Notes under the pieces: model-generated | Database searches by the model: none | Told to the model about the DNA's origin: nothing | The model's input: only the letters and a program-made list of their open reading frames with translations | Position numbers and translations under genes: made by a program | Shown here: piece by piece, positions 15,349-23,756 of the stretch | Layout: every line of letters starts with the position of its first letter | How positions within the stretch are numbered: the first letter of the stretch is position 1 | NCBI RefSeq assembly: GCF_000786105.1 | Contig: NZ_JTEV01000011.1 | Span: forward strand, 62,001 to 126,000 | Length of the DNA stretch: 64,000 nt | Direction: 5' to 3' | From: Bdellovibrio sp. ArHS | GTDB taxonomy: Bacteria; Bdellovibrionota; Bdellovibrionia; Bdellovibrionales; Bdellovibrionaceae

Positions 15349-16194
15349 TTAAGAGAATGACTTGTTCAAGAGTCCAAGTGCTACGTTAGCTTGTTGGTTC
15401 GCTTGGGCTAGGACACTAGTACCGGCTTGCAACAAGATATTATTTCTAGTCATTTCAGATGTCTCTTCAGCTACATCCACATCTCTGATACGAGAGTTAG
15501 CGGCTGACATGTTCTCAACGGAAACTTGGATATTTGAAACCGTTGATTGCAGACGATTTTGGATCGCACCGAAGTCTGCGCGCATTGCAGAGACACTCAC
15601 GATCGCTGTATCAATCGCTGACAAAGCATTCTGTGCGGAAGCTTTATCGGCCACTGATGTCAGGTTGACTCCCAAAGCGGCAGAGTTTGCATCGGCTTTA
15701 GAAGCATCGAAAGAGATACGGTCGATTTCAGGGTTATTTCTAGTACCAACTTGGAAGTCCAAGATGGAGCCCACACCTGCCAACAATTGAGTTCCGTTGA
15801 ACTCAGTCCCTTCAGAGATACGATCGATCTCAGAGACCAACTGATCGTATTCCACATTCAGGAATTGTCTTTCTACAGGTCCGATAGTATCAGAAGCGGC
15901 TTGTACAGCCAATTCTCTCAAACGAATCAAGATCGAAGAGATCTCATTCATTGAACCCTCTGCCACCTGGACTAGAGAGATACCATCTTGAGCATTTCGT
16001 GATGCTTGTTTTAAACCGCGAACCTGAGCTCTTAAGTTCTCAGAGATCGCTAGACCAGCGGCATCGTCACCGGCGCGGTTAATTCTGAATCCTGATGCAA
16101 GCTTTTCCATGCTCTTATCAAGACCAATCTTCGTACCCCACAGAACTCTCTGTGCATTCAACGAAGCTGTGTTCGTATTAATTCGTAAACCCAT
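15349..16194 (-). CDS. fliC: Flagellin
   Basis: A second short flagellin of 281 residues. Conserved N-terminal D0/D1 (LRINTNTASLNAQRVLWGT, then SGFRINRAGDDAAGLAISEN) and C-terminal D1/D0 (MSAANSRIRDVDVAEE, then MTRNNILLQAGTSVLAQANQ, ending LLNKSFS) are complete, and the central region is minimal. It is closely similar to its neighbour at 13982 but differs most in the middle (for example FDASKADANSAALGVNLTS), so the two probably mix in, or occupy different zones of, the filament. The ribosome site is a strong AAGGAGGAGG. A perfect 9-bp hairpin lies in the leader about 25-50 bases before the start, which may affect mRNA stability. Confidence 0.95.
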   Translation of the reverse strand: MGLRINTNTASLNAQRVLWGTKIGLDKSMEKLASGFRINRAGDDAAGLAISENLRAQVRGLKQASRNAQDGISLVQVAEGSMNEISSILIRLRELAVQAASDTIGPVERQFLNVEYDQLVSEIDRISEGTEFNGTQLLAGVGSILDFQVGTRNNPEIDRISFDASKADANSAALGVNLTSVADKASAQNALSAIDTAIVSVSAMRADFGAIQNRLQSTVSNIQVSVENMSAANSRIRDVDVAEETSEMTRNNILLQAGTSVLAQANQQANVALGLLNKSFS

Positions 16195-16217
16195 ATTTCC
16201 TCCTCCTTGAAGATTTG

Positions 16218-16242
16218 CTGAGTTTCGATCCTTGAAACTCAG
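16218..16242 (-). other. Leader hairpin of flagellin mRNA
   Basis: CTGAGTTTC (16218-16226) and GAAACTCAG (16234-16242) form a perfect 9-bp stem with a 7-base loop, 24 bases before the flagellin start codon. Next to it the sequence GGCACCATTCTTGGTACCAT holds a repeated GG(C/T)ACCAT. The rest of the gene-free interval 16195-16582 (388 bases) contains a weak sigma-28-like box (ACCGATCA on the minus strand near 16287-16294, poor -35) and the promoter of the HD gene. Confidence 0.5.
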
Positions 16243-16520
16243 GGCACCATTCTTGGTACCATGGGTAGTTCATTCGCTTACCTTACTGATCGGTGCGTCT
16301 GGAAATTCCTAAAGTGATACGTCTCATTTTTTTACAAATCTGGCCCTCGGTCGTGTAAAGCCGTGGATTCACTGCACCCTCATGCAAAGACTCTTACGCC
16401 GGCATTCTCCATTAAGTCCTTAAAATCACGAATTTTTTGCAAAGTTCCGCGTCGGGCCGCCTATATCTAGTTAAGAGCCCGAGAGCAGCAACTAGACCTA
16501 GGAACCCCATTCTTGGACAA

Positions 16521-16550
16521 TTGACATATTCTTTGTAAACGTAAATACAT
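16521..16550 (+). promoter_or_regulatory. Sigma-70-type promoter for the HD phosphohydrolase gene
   Basis: A perfect -35 TTGACA at 16521-16526 is followed after 18 bases by ATACAT (16545-16550), an acceptable -10. The predicted start lies about 25 bases before the GAGGAGG site and the ATG at 16583. Confidence 0.5.
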
Positions 16551-16582
16551 ACTCGAAATGGCCCCCCTGAGGAGGAACACAA

Positions 16583-17902
16583 ATGGAGATTCGCGACCCC
16601 GTCCACGGCTCGATTTATTATTCAGATCAAGAAGTCGCCGTTTTGGACACTGCTGAATACCAACGACTGCGCGCTATTAAACAATTAGGATACGCTGAGT
16701 TCAGTTTTCCCGGAGCCACCCACAATCGCTATATTCATTCTGTCGGCGTAGGCCATTTGGCAGGCGAAACTTTCGACGCCATTTTCCGCGTTTATCCCTT
16801 TTCAAAGCCCTCGGTAAAAACGCGTTTCCGTCAAGTTCTGCGTCTAGCGGCCCTTCTGCACGACGTAGGACATGGTCCTTTAAGTCATACGACTGAACAG
16901 GTGATGCCTCACCTTTCAGAACTCAATATCAAACTTTATAAAGAACAAGAGCAATACGGCGAAGAAGCCCACACAGTGATGAATCACAATCGTCGTGCCA
17001 ATCACGAAGACTATACCATTAAGTATGTCACCGATTCGAAAATTGCTGAGACTATCCAACAGCAGTTTCCGGAGATTGCTCCGATTCATGTCGTCTGTTT
17101 GATTGATAAAGCTTTGCACTGCCCTGACGATTTCTTTGTCGACAACGGTGTGGATTTCCGACCGATCCTGAGTCAGCTGGTTTCCAGCGAACTGGACGTG
17201 GATCGCATGGACTATTTAGAAAGAGACTCTTATTTCTGCGGTACCAACTACGGCAAAATCGATCTTTCCTGGCTGATGCAAAATATGACGTTCTATCGCC
17301 GTGAAAATAAAATGTATTTAGCCTTGAACCGCCGGGCGCTTTATTCTTTCGACGACTTTTTGATTTCTCGCCATCACATGCACTTGATGGTTTACTGTCA
17401 TCACAAAAGCATCATTTATGAAGAGATGCTCAATCGTTATCTTACTTCTGCGGATTGCACCTTCGTTCTTCCCGGCGATATTAATGAGTACACCCGTTAC
17501 AACGACTATCGCTTGCACGAACATCTGATCAGCGTGACAAATCCTTGGGCGCAAAGAATCGCCCAAAGAAAGCCCTTTAAAGTACTCATAGAACAACACA
17601 ACACTTCCGAATCCGAAAAACCTGAAATGATTAAAAAGGCTTTAGAGGCCGAAGGCCTGGAAGTGATTCGCACCAGTTCCAAAGCGCGTCTTTCTAAATA
17701 TCACACGGCTTCTCCGGAAGAACGGGCTTTGCAGATTTATGTCGTTGACCAATACGACCGCTGGGCGAAACCGGCGCCGATCAATCAGACGACCGAGATC
17801 TTTCAGCGTTACGAAGGCGCCCGTATTATCGATAGAATTTACGTCGCACCCGAGCATATTGAAAAAGCCGATTCCATTTTGAAAGGATTGAAGCTCTCGT
17901 AA
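16583..17902 (+). CDS. HD-domain phosphohydrolase (dNTPase/SAMHD1-like superfamily)
   Basis: The product has 439 residues. The N-terminus IRDPVHGSIYYSDQEVAVLD is typical of the YdhJ/SAMHD1-like HD family. The metal site is complete: an upstream His in NRYIHSVGVGHLA, the HD pair in LAALLHDVGHGPLSH, and a late Asp in SELDVDRMDYLERDSYFCG. Members of this group hydrolyse dNTPs or related nucleotides in the cytoplasm; the substrate here is not shown by sequence. Length fits the family. The ribosome site GAGGAGG is strong, and a sigma-70-type promoter precedes it. It is divergent from a flagellin gene and convergent with a short-chain dehydrogenase-like gene, from which it is separated by a hairpin overlapping its stop codon. 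Confidence 0.88.
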   Translation: MEIRDPVHGSIYYSDQEVAVLDTAEYQRLRAIKQLGYAEFSFPGATHNRYIHSVGVGHLAGETFDAIFRVYPFSKPSVKTRFRQVLRLAALLHDVGHGPLSHTTEQVMPHLSELNIKLYKEQEQYGEEAHTVMNHNRRANHEDYTIKYVTDSKIAETIQQQFPEIAPIHVVCLIDKALHCPDDFFVDNGVDFRPILSQLVSSELDVDRMDYLERDSYFCGTNYGKIDLSWLMQNMTFYRRENKMYLALNRRALYSFDDFLISRHHMHLMVYCHHKSIIYEEMLNRYLTSADCTFVLPGDINEYTRYNDYRLHEHLISVTNPWAQRIAQRKPFKVLIEQHNTSESEKPEMIKKALEAEGLEVIRTSSKARLSKYHTASPEERALQIYVVDQYDRWAKPAPINQTTEIFQRYEGARIIDRIYVAPEHIEKADSILKGLKLS

Positions 17903-17910
17903 AGAGCTTC
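17890..17910. terminator. Hairpin across the HD gene stop codon
   Basis: GAAGCTCT (17890-17897), loop CGTAA, AGAGCTTC (17903-17910): a perfect 8-bp stem whose loop holds the TAA stop. There is no T-run on either strand, so termination is uncertain; it is the only structure between the convergent ends at 17902 and 17919. Confidence 0.45.
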
Positions 17911-17918
17911 AAGCAGAG

Positions 17919-18677
17919 CTACGTTAAAGAAATCACCTGTCCGTTGACGGCAGCACCATACTGACTAACTAAATAAGTAATCGTATTGGTGATTTTATCA
18001 GGCTCGGTGATTTTTAGATGCGGTTCCTTTTCCTTCAACTTCTCGACGGCCTCTTTGATTGATTTGGCCTCGGGGTGTTGAGCCAGAATAAATTCTTCCG
18101 TCAATCCCAACTTCAGGCAGTTCACCGTCACATTGAATTCTGAAACTTGTTTGGCCAACGCCTGGGCAAAAGGCACCAAGGCCCCGCGGGCCCCCGCCAT
18201 CACCGGATCCGGGTATGTTTCATTCAAAAGGTAAAGGATGCGCCCCCGCTTCCGATTCTTCAGAAAATTAAGAACCGCGTGGGTCAGCAAGACGGAACTT
18301 TTAAAACCGTGTTGAACCTCGTCATCCAAATGCACAAGAGGATCACCAATCTTAAAGCGATTGGGTTTATTATACACCTGCGCATCAATGAAAAGATCCA
18401 CACTACCGAAAGACTGCGCGGCTGTTCCGACAGCATCCTTGATGTCTTCCACCGTCTTCATGGGGGACTTAATGCTTAAAGCCCTACCGAACTTGGGATT
18501 GATCTCGCGGGCATCATTGATTTGATTGCAAAAGCGCTGGCTTCCCGCATTGTCGAAATCAAGAAGCACACAATCGGATCCCATCTGGGTTAAGCCCATC
18601 ATCAAACTTTGCACCGTTGTGGTGAAAGGTCCTACAATCAGGGCCGTTCTTTCACGCAGATTAAATCCGTTTTCCAT
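17919..18677 (-). CDS. Degenerate short-chain dehydrogenase/reductase-like protein
   Basis: A 252-residue protein with the overall Rossmann layout and C-terminus of SDR/FabG proteins (for example NVTVNCLKLGLTEE, and INGQVISL-like NGQVISLT at the end). The enzyme parts are lost. The nucleotide loop TGxxxGxG reads VGPFTTTVQS, and the catalytic YxxxK region reads MAGAR where YSASK is expected, so both Tyr and Lys are missing. It is probably a non-catalytic scaffold or binding protein. It follows the thiolase gene by 14 bases on the same strand, so the two are very likely one operon. That is the usual setting of acetoacetyl-CoA reductase or a fatty-acid oxidation partner, which makes the lost active site notable. 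Confidence 0.75.
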   Translation of the reverse strand: MENGFNLRERTALIVGPFTTTVQSLMMGLTQMGSDCVLLDFDNAGSQRFCNQINDAREINPKFGRALSIKSPMKTVEDIKDAVGTAAQSFGSVDLFIDAQVYNKPNRFKIGDPLVHLDDEVQHGFKSSVLLTHAVLNFLKNRKRGRILYLLNETYPDPVMAGARGALVPFAQALAKQVSEFNVTVNCLKLGLTEEFILAQHPEAKSIKEAVEKLKEKEPHLKITEPDKITNTITYLVSQYGAAVNGQVISLT

Positions 18678-18691
18678 AGACTTCTTTCTGT

Positions 18692-19873
18692 CTAAATTCG
18701 TTCAATGATAATCGCGATGCCCTGACCGCCACCGATGCACGCAGATCCCAAAGCATACTTCGCATTTCGGCGATGAAGCTCATAGACCAGATGGTTCATA
18801 ATGCGTGTGCCGGAAGCTCCCAAAGGATGGCCGACCGCAATGGCTCCGCCGTTGACGTTGGTTTTCGCTGAATCCAGCTTTAGTTCTTTCTCGACGGCTA
18901 GATACTGAGCCGCAAAGGCTTCATTGACCTCAACCAGATCCATTTGCTCCAGAGTCAAATTGGCTTTTTGTAAAGCCAAGCGAGAAGCGGCGGCAGGGCC
19001 GATACCCATAATCGTGGGATCGCAACCTACCGAAGCATAGCTGATGATACGAGCTAATGGCTTCATTCCCAATTCTTTTGCTTTAGACTCACTCATCAAC
19101 AAAGAACAAGCCGCACCATCGACAATACCTGAAGCGGAGGCCGCCGTGACCAGACCCTCTTTTTTGAACAGGGACTTCAGAGAAGCAATTTTTTCCAATG
19201 TTGATTCCGGTTTAGGATGCTCGTCCTTTTCAACAACAACCGAGCCTTTGCGACCTTCCACCGTGACGGGGCAGATCTCTTGCGCAAAATATCCTTTATC
19301 CAAAGCCGCCTTATAACGTTGTTGTGATTGAATGGCATATCTATCACATTGTTCGCGGGTGATTCCGTATTTTTCGCCAAGATTTTCAGCCGTGATAGCC
19401 ATAGGCATTTTAGCGTAAGCATCCGTCAATGCCGACGTCATTAAATCTTCAAGTTCGAAGTTCCCCATGCGCATACCATCGAAGCGGACTTTACGAGCGA
19501 CATAGGGGATTTGTGACATCTGCTCAACGCCACCGGCAAGAACGGCTGTTGCCTCTCCACACTGGATCATTTGCATGGCATTTACCCATGACTGAAATCC
19601 ACTGCCACAAAGTCTGTTCACAGCGAAGGCCCCCACATGCACGGGCACACCGGCTTTAAGACCGATATGGCGCGGAAGATAAGCGGCATCAGCCCCTGAC
19701 TGAACAACATTTCCGAAGACCACATGGTCGATTTTTTCAGGCGTCAATCCCGCCTGCTCAAGTGTGGCCTTGGCGGCGACGACACCTAGATCCGTTGCAG
19801 ATACATCCTTAAGAGAGCCACCAAATCCCCCAAAAGGAGTTCTTTTTCCAGCGATAAATACGATTTTTTCCAT
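18692..19873 (-). CDS. Acetyl-CoA acetyltransferase (thiolase)
   Basis: This 393-residue cytoplasmic thiolase interconverts two acetyl-CoA and acetoacetyl-CoA, or cleaves 3-ketoacyl-CoA. The nucleophile is Cys89 in NRLCGSGFQSWVNA. The second active-site segment is NVNGGAIAVGHPLGASGTRI with the catalytic His, and the C-terminal GSACIGGGQGIA carries the proton-transfer Cys. Length and motifs are normal for the AtoB/PhaA group. The downstream partner gene is an SDR-like protein without a catalytic Tyr, so a simple thiolase-reductase pair is doubtful. A role in fatty-acid breakdown from prey lipid would fit the lifestyle, but is inference. Confidence 0.93.
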   Translation of the reverse strand: MEKIVFIAGKRTPFGGFGGSLKDVSATDLGVVAAKATLEQAGLTPEKIDHVVFGNVVQSGADAAYLPRHIGLKAGVPVHVGAFAVNRLCGSGFQSWVNAMQMIQCGEATAVLAGGVEQMSQIPYVARKVRFDGMRMGNFELEDLMTSALTDAYAKMPMAITAENLGEKYGITREQCDRYAIQSQQRYKAALDKGYFAQEICPVTVEGRKGSVVVEKDEHPKPESTLEKIASLKSLFKKEGLVTAASASGIVDGAACSLLMSESKAKELGMKPLARIISYASVGCDPTIMGIGPAAASRLALQKANLTLEQMDLVEVNEAFAAQYLAVEKELKLDSAKTNVNGGAIAVGHPLGASGTRIMNHLVYELHRRNAKYALGSACIGGGQGIAIIIERI

Positions 19874-19960
19874 GCCCTAAGCGTAGGCCCCAAACCCGCC
19901 TCGGTCAAACAACGACGACGAAAGTCCAGGAAGAATTTATTTGAATGGAACCAGGTAGGA

Positions 19961-20503
19961 TTACCACGACCAAGCGACGCCGACCATCGACAGGTCTTCG
20001 CTCTTGTTTGCTTTGTGAGTTACAAACAGATCTTTGTTACGAAATTTTTCTTTGACGATAATATCGGTCGCGGATGCTTTTGCATCGTAGTTGAAGGCGG
20101 CTTTAAGCCACCCCGAATACTCCACTTTAGCGAGGGCTTGAAAGGCCTCAACTCGGAACGAGAATTTATGGCTGACGCCCTGAGAGTCTTTGGCCGGAAC
20201 AACCACGTCAGTTTTAAGTTTTTCCTGAGTCTGCTCGGCAAATCGGCCTAAAGCCGTTTCCTTCATCATTTTTGAATTAAACCACAATGAAAAACCACGG
20301 TCTGCAATACGACTGATGACCGTGCCCTGACTGTCGCCTTCTTTTAAATCCAAAGGAATCACTTTTGCCACATCGGCCTTGGTGATTTTTGGAGTCACAG
20401 TGTCTTTGGGAATAATCAGTCTTTTCGTGGCTTTTAAGTCCACCTTACCCAGGCAGGTACATGTAAAACCTAGTATTAAGAGACATGACATGATTAGTTT
20501 CAT
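19961..20503 (-). CDS. Secreted protein of unknown function
   Basis: This 180-residue protein has an N-terminal signal (MKLIMSCLLILGFTCTCLG). The cysteines near its end could hint at a lipoprotein, but no consensus lipobox is present. The mature part is beta-rich and basic/mixed in charge (KATKRLIIPKDTVTPKITKA near the start, GVAWSW at the end). The middle, KFSFRVEAFQALAKVEYSGW followed by LKAAFNYDAKA and then IIVKEKFRNKDLFVTHKANK, has alternating hydrophobic residues like antiparallel strands. No family is recognised. It is a stand-alone gene: the upstream 338 bases are shared with the divergent gene at 20842. Function unknown; periplasmic or outer-membrane location is likely. Confidence 0.65.
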   Translation of the reverse strand: MKLIMSCLLILGFTCTCLGKVDLKATKRLIIPKDTVTPKITKADVAKVIPLDLKEGDSQGTVISRIADRGFSLWFNSKMMKETALGRFAEQTQEKLKTDVVVPAKDSQGVSHKFSFRVEAFQALAKVEYSGWLKAAFNYDAKASATDIIVKEKFRNKDLFVTHKANKSEDLSMVGVAWSW

Positions 20504-20678
20504 ACCTCACCTCTACTTCAAAGATTGTTCCACTCCCTTGCGTCCAAGTCCCATTAATTTGCAGATAATAAGCAAATGACAGCGCTTTTATTACGACAGG
20601 GTCAAAAAGCGTCTAGAAAGCGCACGAGTGACACTCTTTGAGTGAACATGTCTGGACTTGTTTCAAAACGAAGCGCAA

Positions 20679-20694
20679 GGGCACTGGACTTGCA
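20679..20694 (+). promoter_or_regulatory. Sigma-54-type promoter
   Basis: GGGCACTGGACTTGCA matches TGGCAC-N5-TTGCA except for the first base, with GG and GC ten bases apart. It lies about 135 bases before the start codon at 20842. It is the only clear signal in the gene-free stretch 20504-20841. Confidence 0.5.
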
Positions 20695-20841
20695 AAGTGA
20701 TCCGACGAACGCGTTGGTAGTTTTGAGCGAGCAGGGTGAAGTGTGTGTTTCCGGGAACTTAGAAGCACCTACGGCACCAGAGCGCCTCAAAATGACACGC
20801 AAAAAAAGTTACTTGGCGAAAAGTTTAACACTGGAGACTTT

Positions 20842-23043
20842 ATGAAACTGAAGTACGTAAAGCGAAGTGCCATGGCCTTTGCGATTTCCGCGAGTTTCAT
20901 TATCCCTCACACCCCGCAGACGGTGCTGGCGGCTAATGCAACGACGTCCTCATCCTCAGGATTCCCTTTGGATTTATTCCCTGAAGATAATGGCGGCGAC
21001 ACAGGCCTGTTCCCTACGACGCCTTCCGTGCCTAAAGGAAACCAAAATTCTGGCGGCTCAGGCTCGGGTTCTGGCGCAGGAAATAAGGGTTCATCCAGTT
21101 CTTCTTCAACTCGCCCGGCCTCTACCGGTGGTGCCACCAAGATGGGGTCTGCCAAAGTAGCAGAAGCTTATAGCTGCCCTCTTTTCGACAATCGCCCTCA
21201 CGCGGAACTCATCGCGGCCATCGACTCTCTTAATAAAGAGGTTAAGGCTTCTCCAGAATGTACGGGGTCGCCTTCTGCCCAGGCGATTGAAAAAAATGGC
21301 GATCAAATCAAAAATAGCATCGCATCCTTGCAACAGATCATGGCGGCGCAAGATGCGGCAGTCGTAAATACGGCGCAAATTGATCAATCCATGACGGCGG
21401 CCCTTGCCGCGGTCGGTAGCTTGGGTGACATTATTAATAATAACAATTTCTTGAACTCAAAATGTGGTCGTCAAACTATGTCGACCGGTAAAGTCTTGTT
21501 GGCGTTGAATGACGTTATCAACGGTCTTGCCCCTTACGCACTTTTCGCAGTTTCGATGAACGCGGCTCTGGCTCCAGCTCTGCCCTTCGTTATTGGTGGT
21601 GTCGTGGCAACAAGCGGAATTTCCGCGATTGCGAAAATGATTGATGCCAACACATTGGATATGACGAATCCGGATCACCGCAAAGCGGTTCTTCAAAATA
21701 CATGTCAATACACGAAAGTGGCGAAAAAAGTCCGCTTCATGCAGTTGGCGCAAAGTGGAAAAATTAGCAAAATCACTCAAGAGCTGGAAAAAGAAGTAGA
21801 TCTTTATAAGAAAAGATTCACAACTCCAACTCGTGAATTGTCACAGCTTCTTACTTACCGTGAAGCCGTGATGAAAAACACTTCGGCGATTGAAGCGCAA
21901 ATTGCCAACGATCGCGCCGACATTACGACAGTGGATAGCCAAATCACTCAGAATCCTGATGATTTGATGGTTTGTACTTTGGGTAACGAGCTTGTTAATT
22001 GGGCTCGAGACGGAAAAACGTTCCCGGCCTCGGCGTTCCTTAACTTGGAAGCAGCGACAGCTCAAGGTGATCGCGCTCAAAAACTTCAAGCAGCGACAAT
22101 GAAGAATCTGCACGCTTCTTCCATGAAGAGAATTGCTGATGCGGCAGTAAAAGCTTTCGAAGACGAGTCAGCGTTGAAGACCTGCGCCGCAGCCAGCCGC
22201 TCTTGGATGAACGGTGTTCGTCAAGCTGTCAGCTTAACGACGGCCGTTATCTCAAATTCAAAAGTTTCTTTGGAAACAGAACTTTCCAGAAATGCTGAAT
22301 ACAATCAGTGGAAAGCTCAGTACACGCGTATCGAAGTTGAAAAAGTCACTATCAAACGTGTTGAAAAAGCGATGCAAGAGCTTTCTAAAGATACGTCGAT
22401 CATCGATCGTTCAGAGCTTGCGCAACGTATGGTGAACTTAAAGTCAGGACTTTTCGGTTCACGCAGTGCTTGGGGCTTCGGAGCTCCTCCGGTTAAAGCT
22501 TGGATTGATCACACAAAAACAATGCACGATCAGGCGATCTCCGCTTTCGTGACAAGCATGTCTGCAGTCCGCAACGGCTCTTACAGCTTGACGAAATCAG
22601 GTCGCAATCAGGATGTCATTATCACTCCTGCTGGTTACTATTACCGTGATCCAAAAATTCAAATGGAATCCGGCAAAATCGCCCGAGAACTTAGCAACTT
22701 GACATTGCAAGAGCTGCCAATGGGATCTCGCGAACAAGAACTTATGTGTCAGTATCTTGAGTCGGCTTGGTTGGATTGGTCTGCAGCGATCGACCACTTA
22801 GGTGCGGTTCAGTTCTTCTGTGATATGATCGATCCAGTATTGGACGTAAAAATGGATAAAGCCGTTCTTACTTCATGCCGCGGAAACACTCAGCTTAACG
22901 GAACTACGTTCAGTAAATCAGTTGTCCTACAAGCTCAGGATGTTCTTGTAAGAAAAGGTTATAAGAACGACGCCGCTTTGGTGAAAAAGAAATTGGATGA
23001 ATTGCAATGTCCAATGCCTGCTGTTTCTGTTATGAATCAGTAG
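20842..23043 (+). CDS. Large secreted protein with helical repeats, unknown function
   Basis: The ATG at 20842 follows CTGGAGA by five bases and starts a canonical signal peptide (MKLKYVKRSAMAFAISASFI, cleaved after VLAA); the longer upstream reading lacks a ribosome site. The product is 733 residues. Residues about 35-105 are a low-complexity Ser/Gly/Asn linker, and the rest is mostly charged helix with coiled-coil character. One strongly hydrophobic stretch in the first half (LPFVIGGVVATSGISAIAKM) could enter a membrane. Scattered cysteines (for example YSCPLFDNR, KTCAAASRSW, QFFCDMIDP) suggest disulfides. I know no domain for it. Size, export and a sigma-54-type promoter upstream make it a candidate surface or predation protein. 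Confidence 0.7.
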   Translation: MKLKYVKRSAMAFAISASFIIPHTPQTVLAANATTSSSSGFPLDLFPEDNGGDTGLFPTTPSVPKGNQNSGGSGSGSGAGNKGSSSSSSTRPASTGGATKMGSAKVAEAYSCPLFDNRPHAELIAAIDSLNKEVKASPECTGSPSAQAIEKNGDQIKNSIASLQQIMAAQDAAVVNTAQIDQSMTAALAAVGSLGDIINNNNFLNSKCGRQTMSTGKVLLALNDVINGLAPYALFAVSMNAALAPALPFVIGGVVATSGISAIAKMIDANTLDMTNPDHRKAVLQNTCQYTKVAKKVRFMQLAQSGKISKITQELEKEVDLYKKRFTTPTRELSQLLTYREAVMKNTSAIEAQIANDRADITTVDSQITQNPDDLMVCTLGNELVNWARDGKTFPASAFLNLEAATAQGDRAQKLQAATMKNLHASSMKRIADAAVKAFEDESALKTCAAASRSWMNGVRQAVSLTTAVISNSKVSLETELSRNAEYNQWKAQYTRIEVEKVTIKRVEKAMQELSKDTSIIDRSELAQRMVNLKSGLFGSRSAWGFGAPPVKAWIDHTKTMHDQAISAFVTSMSAVRNGSYSLTKSGRNQDVIITPAGYYYRDPKIQMESGKIARELSNLTLQELPMGSREQELMCQYLESAWLDWSAAIDHLGAVQFFCDMIDPVLDVKMDKAVLTSCRGNTQLNGTTFSKSVVLQAQDVLVRKGYKNDAALVKKKLDELQCPMPAVSVMNQ

Positions 23044-23063
23044 TTGTTTCGGAAATTCGGAAT

Positions 23064-23095
23064 AAAAAAGGCCTCGCAGTTGCGGGGCCTTTTTT
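23064..23095. terminator. Bidirectional terminator
   Basis: GGCCTCGCA (23070-23078) pairs with TGCGGGGCC (23081-23089), with a T·G pair; an A-run precedes and a T-run follows. It is shared by the convergent genes ending at 23043 and 23098. Confidence 0.9.
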
Positions 23096-23097
23096 AT

Positions 23098-23694
23098 TTA
23101 AGGCATCACGGTCACCAAGGCCGAATTGGCCGTGGCAACACTCATGATATCCACCCGGCTCAGTCCCGCTTGCGCAGAACGAATGACGATTTGCATACCG
23201 GCGGCAACATAGTCCCTTAAATCCAAAGCGCTTGTGGGTGAATTGACGTTCAGAATGAAAGGTTTGGCTGCCGCCAATGTTAGTAAATCGGTTTTCGAAA
23301 TTCCCGCCGAAGCCGTCATGACAACCAATTGTGCCCCGGCCTGAGCAATGGCGATCAAATTCGGAACCGTCAGGCGCGCCCCATCGACGTAAAGAACAAA
23401 ACTGCCCGCTCGAGCTAAGTCCACAAAATCGGTGGCGCTGTAAGTTGTTTTGGAAACGGAAATACCGATATTGATATTCGGACTTTGCAATAGCTGGATT
23501 ATTTCGGCTTTACCCACGAGGCCCACTTGATTCTGACAATACGTCACTTGTGAAACACGAGCGATTTCTCGTAAGTCCTGCACCGACATATTCGTCGCGC
23601 TGTTTTCCCTTAAACATTCAGAAAATTGAGAAGGCAATGCCGCCTTGGAAAGACCCGGGACAAAAAGGAAAAGTGAGAATATTAAAGTTTTCAT
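23098..23694 (-). CDS. Secreted solenoid protein with about seven 23-residue repeats
   Basis: The start ATG 23694 is set by GAGGTGAAG; a longer in-frame reading from 23724 has no ribosome site. A signal peptide (MKTLIFSLFLFVPGLSKA) is followed by an N-terminal segment with two cysteines. The rest is built of repeats of about 22-26 residues with the pattern S/T-x-x-Asp-Leu-x-x-Leu-Ala-x-Ala-x-x-x-Leu-x-Val-x-x: compare SATDFVDLARAGSFVLYVDG, TVPNLIAIAQAGAQLVVMTA, SKTDLLTLAAAKPFILNVNS and SRVDIMSVATANSALVTVMP. Each unit would give one helix and one strand, as in LRR-like solenoids. Such exported solenoids usually bind other proteins or glycans. No known repeat family is recognised. Confidence 0.7.
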   Translation of the reverse strand: MKTLIFSLFLFVPGLSKAALPSQFSECLRENSATNMSVQDLREIARVSQVTYCQNQVGLVGKAEIIQLLQSPNINIGISVSKTTYSATDFVDLARAGSFVLYVDGARLTVPNLIAIAQAGAQLVVMTASAGISKTDLLTLAAAKPFILNVNSPTSALDLRDYVAAGMQIVIRSAQAGLSRVDIMSVATANSALVTVMP

Positions 23695-23756
23695 CTTCAC
23701 CTCGCTTAGGATTATTGTCGCCAAGGTGAAAAAAACCGTCCAGATTTTTATCTGTG

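Noticed and set aside
16280-16310. A sigma-28 promoter for the flagellin gene
   Set aside because: ACCGATCA resembles the -10 box, but the -35 TAAA is missing at the needed distance; mentioned only as weak.
20642-20845. A 67-codon plus-strand reading frame before the large secreted-protein gene
   Set aside because: It covers the sigma-54-type promoter and the ribosome site of the real gene, and lacks its own ribosome site.
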